This document shows, piece after piece, positions 63,086 to 64,000 of a stretch of 64,000 nucleotides of DNA (its first letter is position 1; every line of letters begins with the position of its first letter). Source of the stretch: Bradyrhizobium jicamae (GTDB taxonomy: Bacteria; Pseudomonadota; Alphaproteobacteria; Rhizobiales; Xanthobacteraceae); assembly GCF_001440395.1 (NCBI RefSeq), contig NZ_LLXZ01000159.1:33406-97405 (forward strand), written 5' to 3'. The position numbers were made by a program, and so were the translations under genes. The notes under the pieces are model-generated. The model did no database searches. It was not told the DNA's origin and saw only the letters and a program-made list of their open reading frames with translations.

Positions 63086-64000
63086 TCAGGCGTGCTGGCG
63101 GATGCGCTGGCGGTCGTAGGCGGAGCGCTCGGATTCTTCGATCGGGACGACATAGGGCGCGACCGGCCGCTTCTCTGCCGTCATCTGTCCGTTCTGCTTG
63201 CGCAGGATGCTGTGGCAGAACCACTCGTCATCGTTCTTTTCCGGATATTCGACACGATGATGATAGAGACCCCATCGGCTCTCGGTGCGGAATAGCGAAG
63301 CGAACGCTGCCATCTCGGCGCAGTCCAGAATGGATGCGACTTCGAGCGATCGCATCAGTTCGTGCGCATCGCGTACCACCATGGCGTTTTCCACGTCGTC
63401 GCGAATCTCGCCAAATCGCGCCTGCCCGATCTTCATCTTTGCCGTAACCTTCGGCGGCTGAAGATAGTCGTTCACGAAGCGCCGTGTCTTGTATTCGAGC
63501 TGGTTGGGCGGAATCCCGTCCTCCCGGCGCGTCGGCGCCAGCACGCGTGCCTGCTCGCGGACGACGTCACCGGGATCGTACTCGGGAAGATCGATGCTCT
63601 CGGCGAACTCCGCTGCGTGCTCTCCCGCCACCGCGCCGTTGGTGAAGGCGCCGAGCATGTAATTATGCGGAACGCTGGCCATGTCGCCGGCGGCATACAG
63701 GCCCGGCACCGTGGTACGTGCGAACTCGTCGACATAGACGCCGGAGGCACTATGGCCGGAGCAGAATCCAATTTCCGAGATATGCATCTCGATCATGCGC
63801 TCGCGATAATTCGTTCCGCGATTTTCGTGGAATCGGCCGCGCGATGGCCGTTCGACATTGTGCAGCACAGCCTCGATCTTGGAGACGGTATCGCTGTGCA
63901 GGTGGTTGAGCTTCAGGAACACCGGCCCCTTGCCGGATTGCAGCGTACGCATACGACGAAGACCGCCTGATTGACGCATGCGCGCGGGCACAGTGAGCTC
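63086..64000 (-). CDS. Fumarate reductase/AprA-like FAD flavoprotein, C-terminal part (cut by window end)
   Basis: About 305 residues are visible and the gene continues past base 64000. RGTNYRERMIEMHISEIGFC, GHSASGVYVDEFART, then TVPGLYAAGDMASVPHNYML GAFTNG is the C-terminal FAD-binding part of the fumarate reductase/succinate dehydrogenase/adenylylsulfate reductase alpha group. The remainder is the helical and C-terminal cap. With the adjacent dicluster ferredoxin it forms an AprAB-like pair, but sulphate-assimilation partners are absent here. The substrate is unknown; the neighbouring sulfonate-type importer hints at a sulphur compound. Confidence 0.85.
   Translation of the reverse strand, partial: ELTVPARMRQSGGLRRMRTLQSGKGPVFLKLNHLHSDTVSKIEAVLHNVERPSRGRFHENRGTNYRERMIEMHISEIGFCSGHSASGVYVDEFARTTVPGLYAAGDMASVPHNYMLGAFTNGAVAGEHAAEFAESIDLPEYDPGDVVREQARVLAPTRREDGIPPNQLEYKTRRFVNDYLQPPKVTAKMKIGQARFGEIRDDVENAMVVRDAHELMRSLEVASILDCAEMAAFASLFRTESRWGLYHHRVEYPEKNDDEWFCHSILRKQNGQMTAEKRPVAPYVVPIEESERSAYDRQRIRQHA

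Noticed and set aside
1..64000. CRISPR arrays, rRNA and complete tRNA genes
   Set aside because: No regularly spaced repeats and no rRNA or full tRNA sequence were noticed on reading; a dedicated scan was not possible.

Overview
This window looks like part of the symbiosis island of a Bradyrhizobium (alphaproteobacterial legume nodule symbiont). The basis is the gene order hupSLCDFGHIJK-hypABFCDE, a cbb3 oxidase gene fixN, dctA, virK, a tts box (type III secretion regulon) in front of a repeat-containing effector-like gene, a perfect NifA/sigma-54 promoter, and many decayed genes and insertion-sequence remnants between intact operons. No identity search was possible, so genus level is an inference.

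Layout. 1-3000: a cobalamin riboswitch facing left off the window edge, then broken cobO and cobQ, a GNAT acetyltransferase and a small-heat-shock-protein remnant. 2926-12534: a NifA site and a sigma-54 promoter drive a 2159-residue nonribosomal peptide synthetase, translationally coupled to a MATE exporter; an MFS metabolite symporter follows. 12713-14904: small genes and a tts-box-preceded two-repeat effector candidate. 14905-20330: soxBDAG, heterotetrameric sarcosine oxidase, behind a broken FAD oxidoreductase. 20825-25430: a scar region with IS66 and Tn5-like transposase remnants, RND and SIR2 fragments, an intact acyl-CoA dehydrogenase and a 56-residue secreted cysteine peptide.

25558-36738: a vanillate demethylase-like Rieske oxygenase with its reductase, virK, metE under a second cobalamin riboswitch, a HipBA toxin-antitoxin pair, a Mpo1-like membrane protein and dctA, interspersed with prpB and Fic remnants. 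38312-52024: the complete uptake-hydrogenase structural and maturation operon in one orientation, with many overlapping start/stop codons. Its promoter region carries a sigma-54-like -24/-12 element and a FixK2-type box; hoxA, hoxX and hupUV are not in the window. 52388-57073: fixN with a truncated fixO, a small membrane protein, a CBS-domain protein, an SDR remnant and hemN.

57647-64000: an ABC importer (ATPase, permease, binding protein) divergent from a Crp/Fnr regulator, then HEAT-repeat, ferredoxin and fumarate-reductase/AprA-like flavoprotein genes. These together look like one uptake plus redox module.

How the parts fit: hydrogenase, cbb3 oxidase, DctA, oxygen-independent HemN and the NifA-linked NRPS would all suit microoxic bacteroid life. 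The most novel item is the NifA/sigma-54-controlled NRPS-MATE operon, whose second adenylation domain lacks the usual amino-group-binding Asp and which ends in an atypical epimerase-like domain with no thioesterase.
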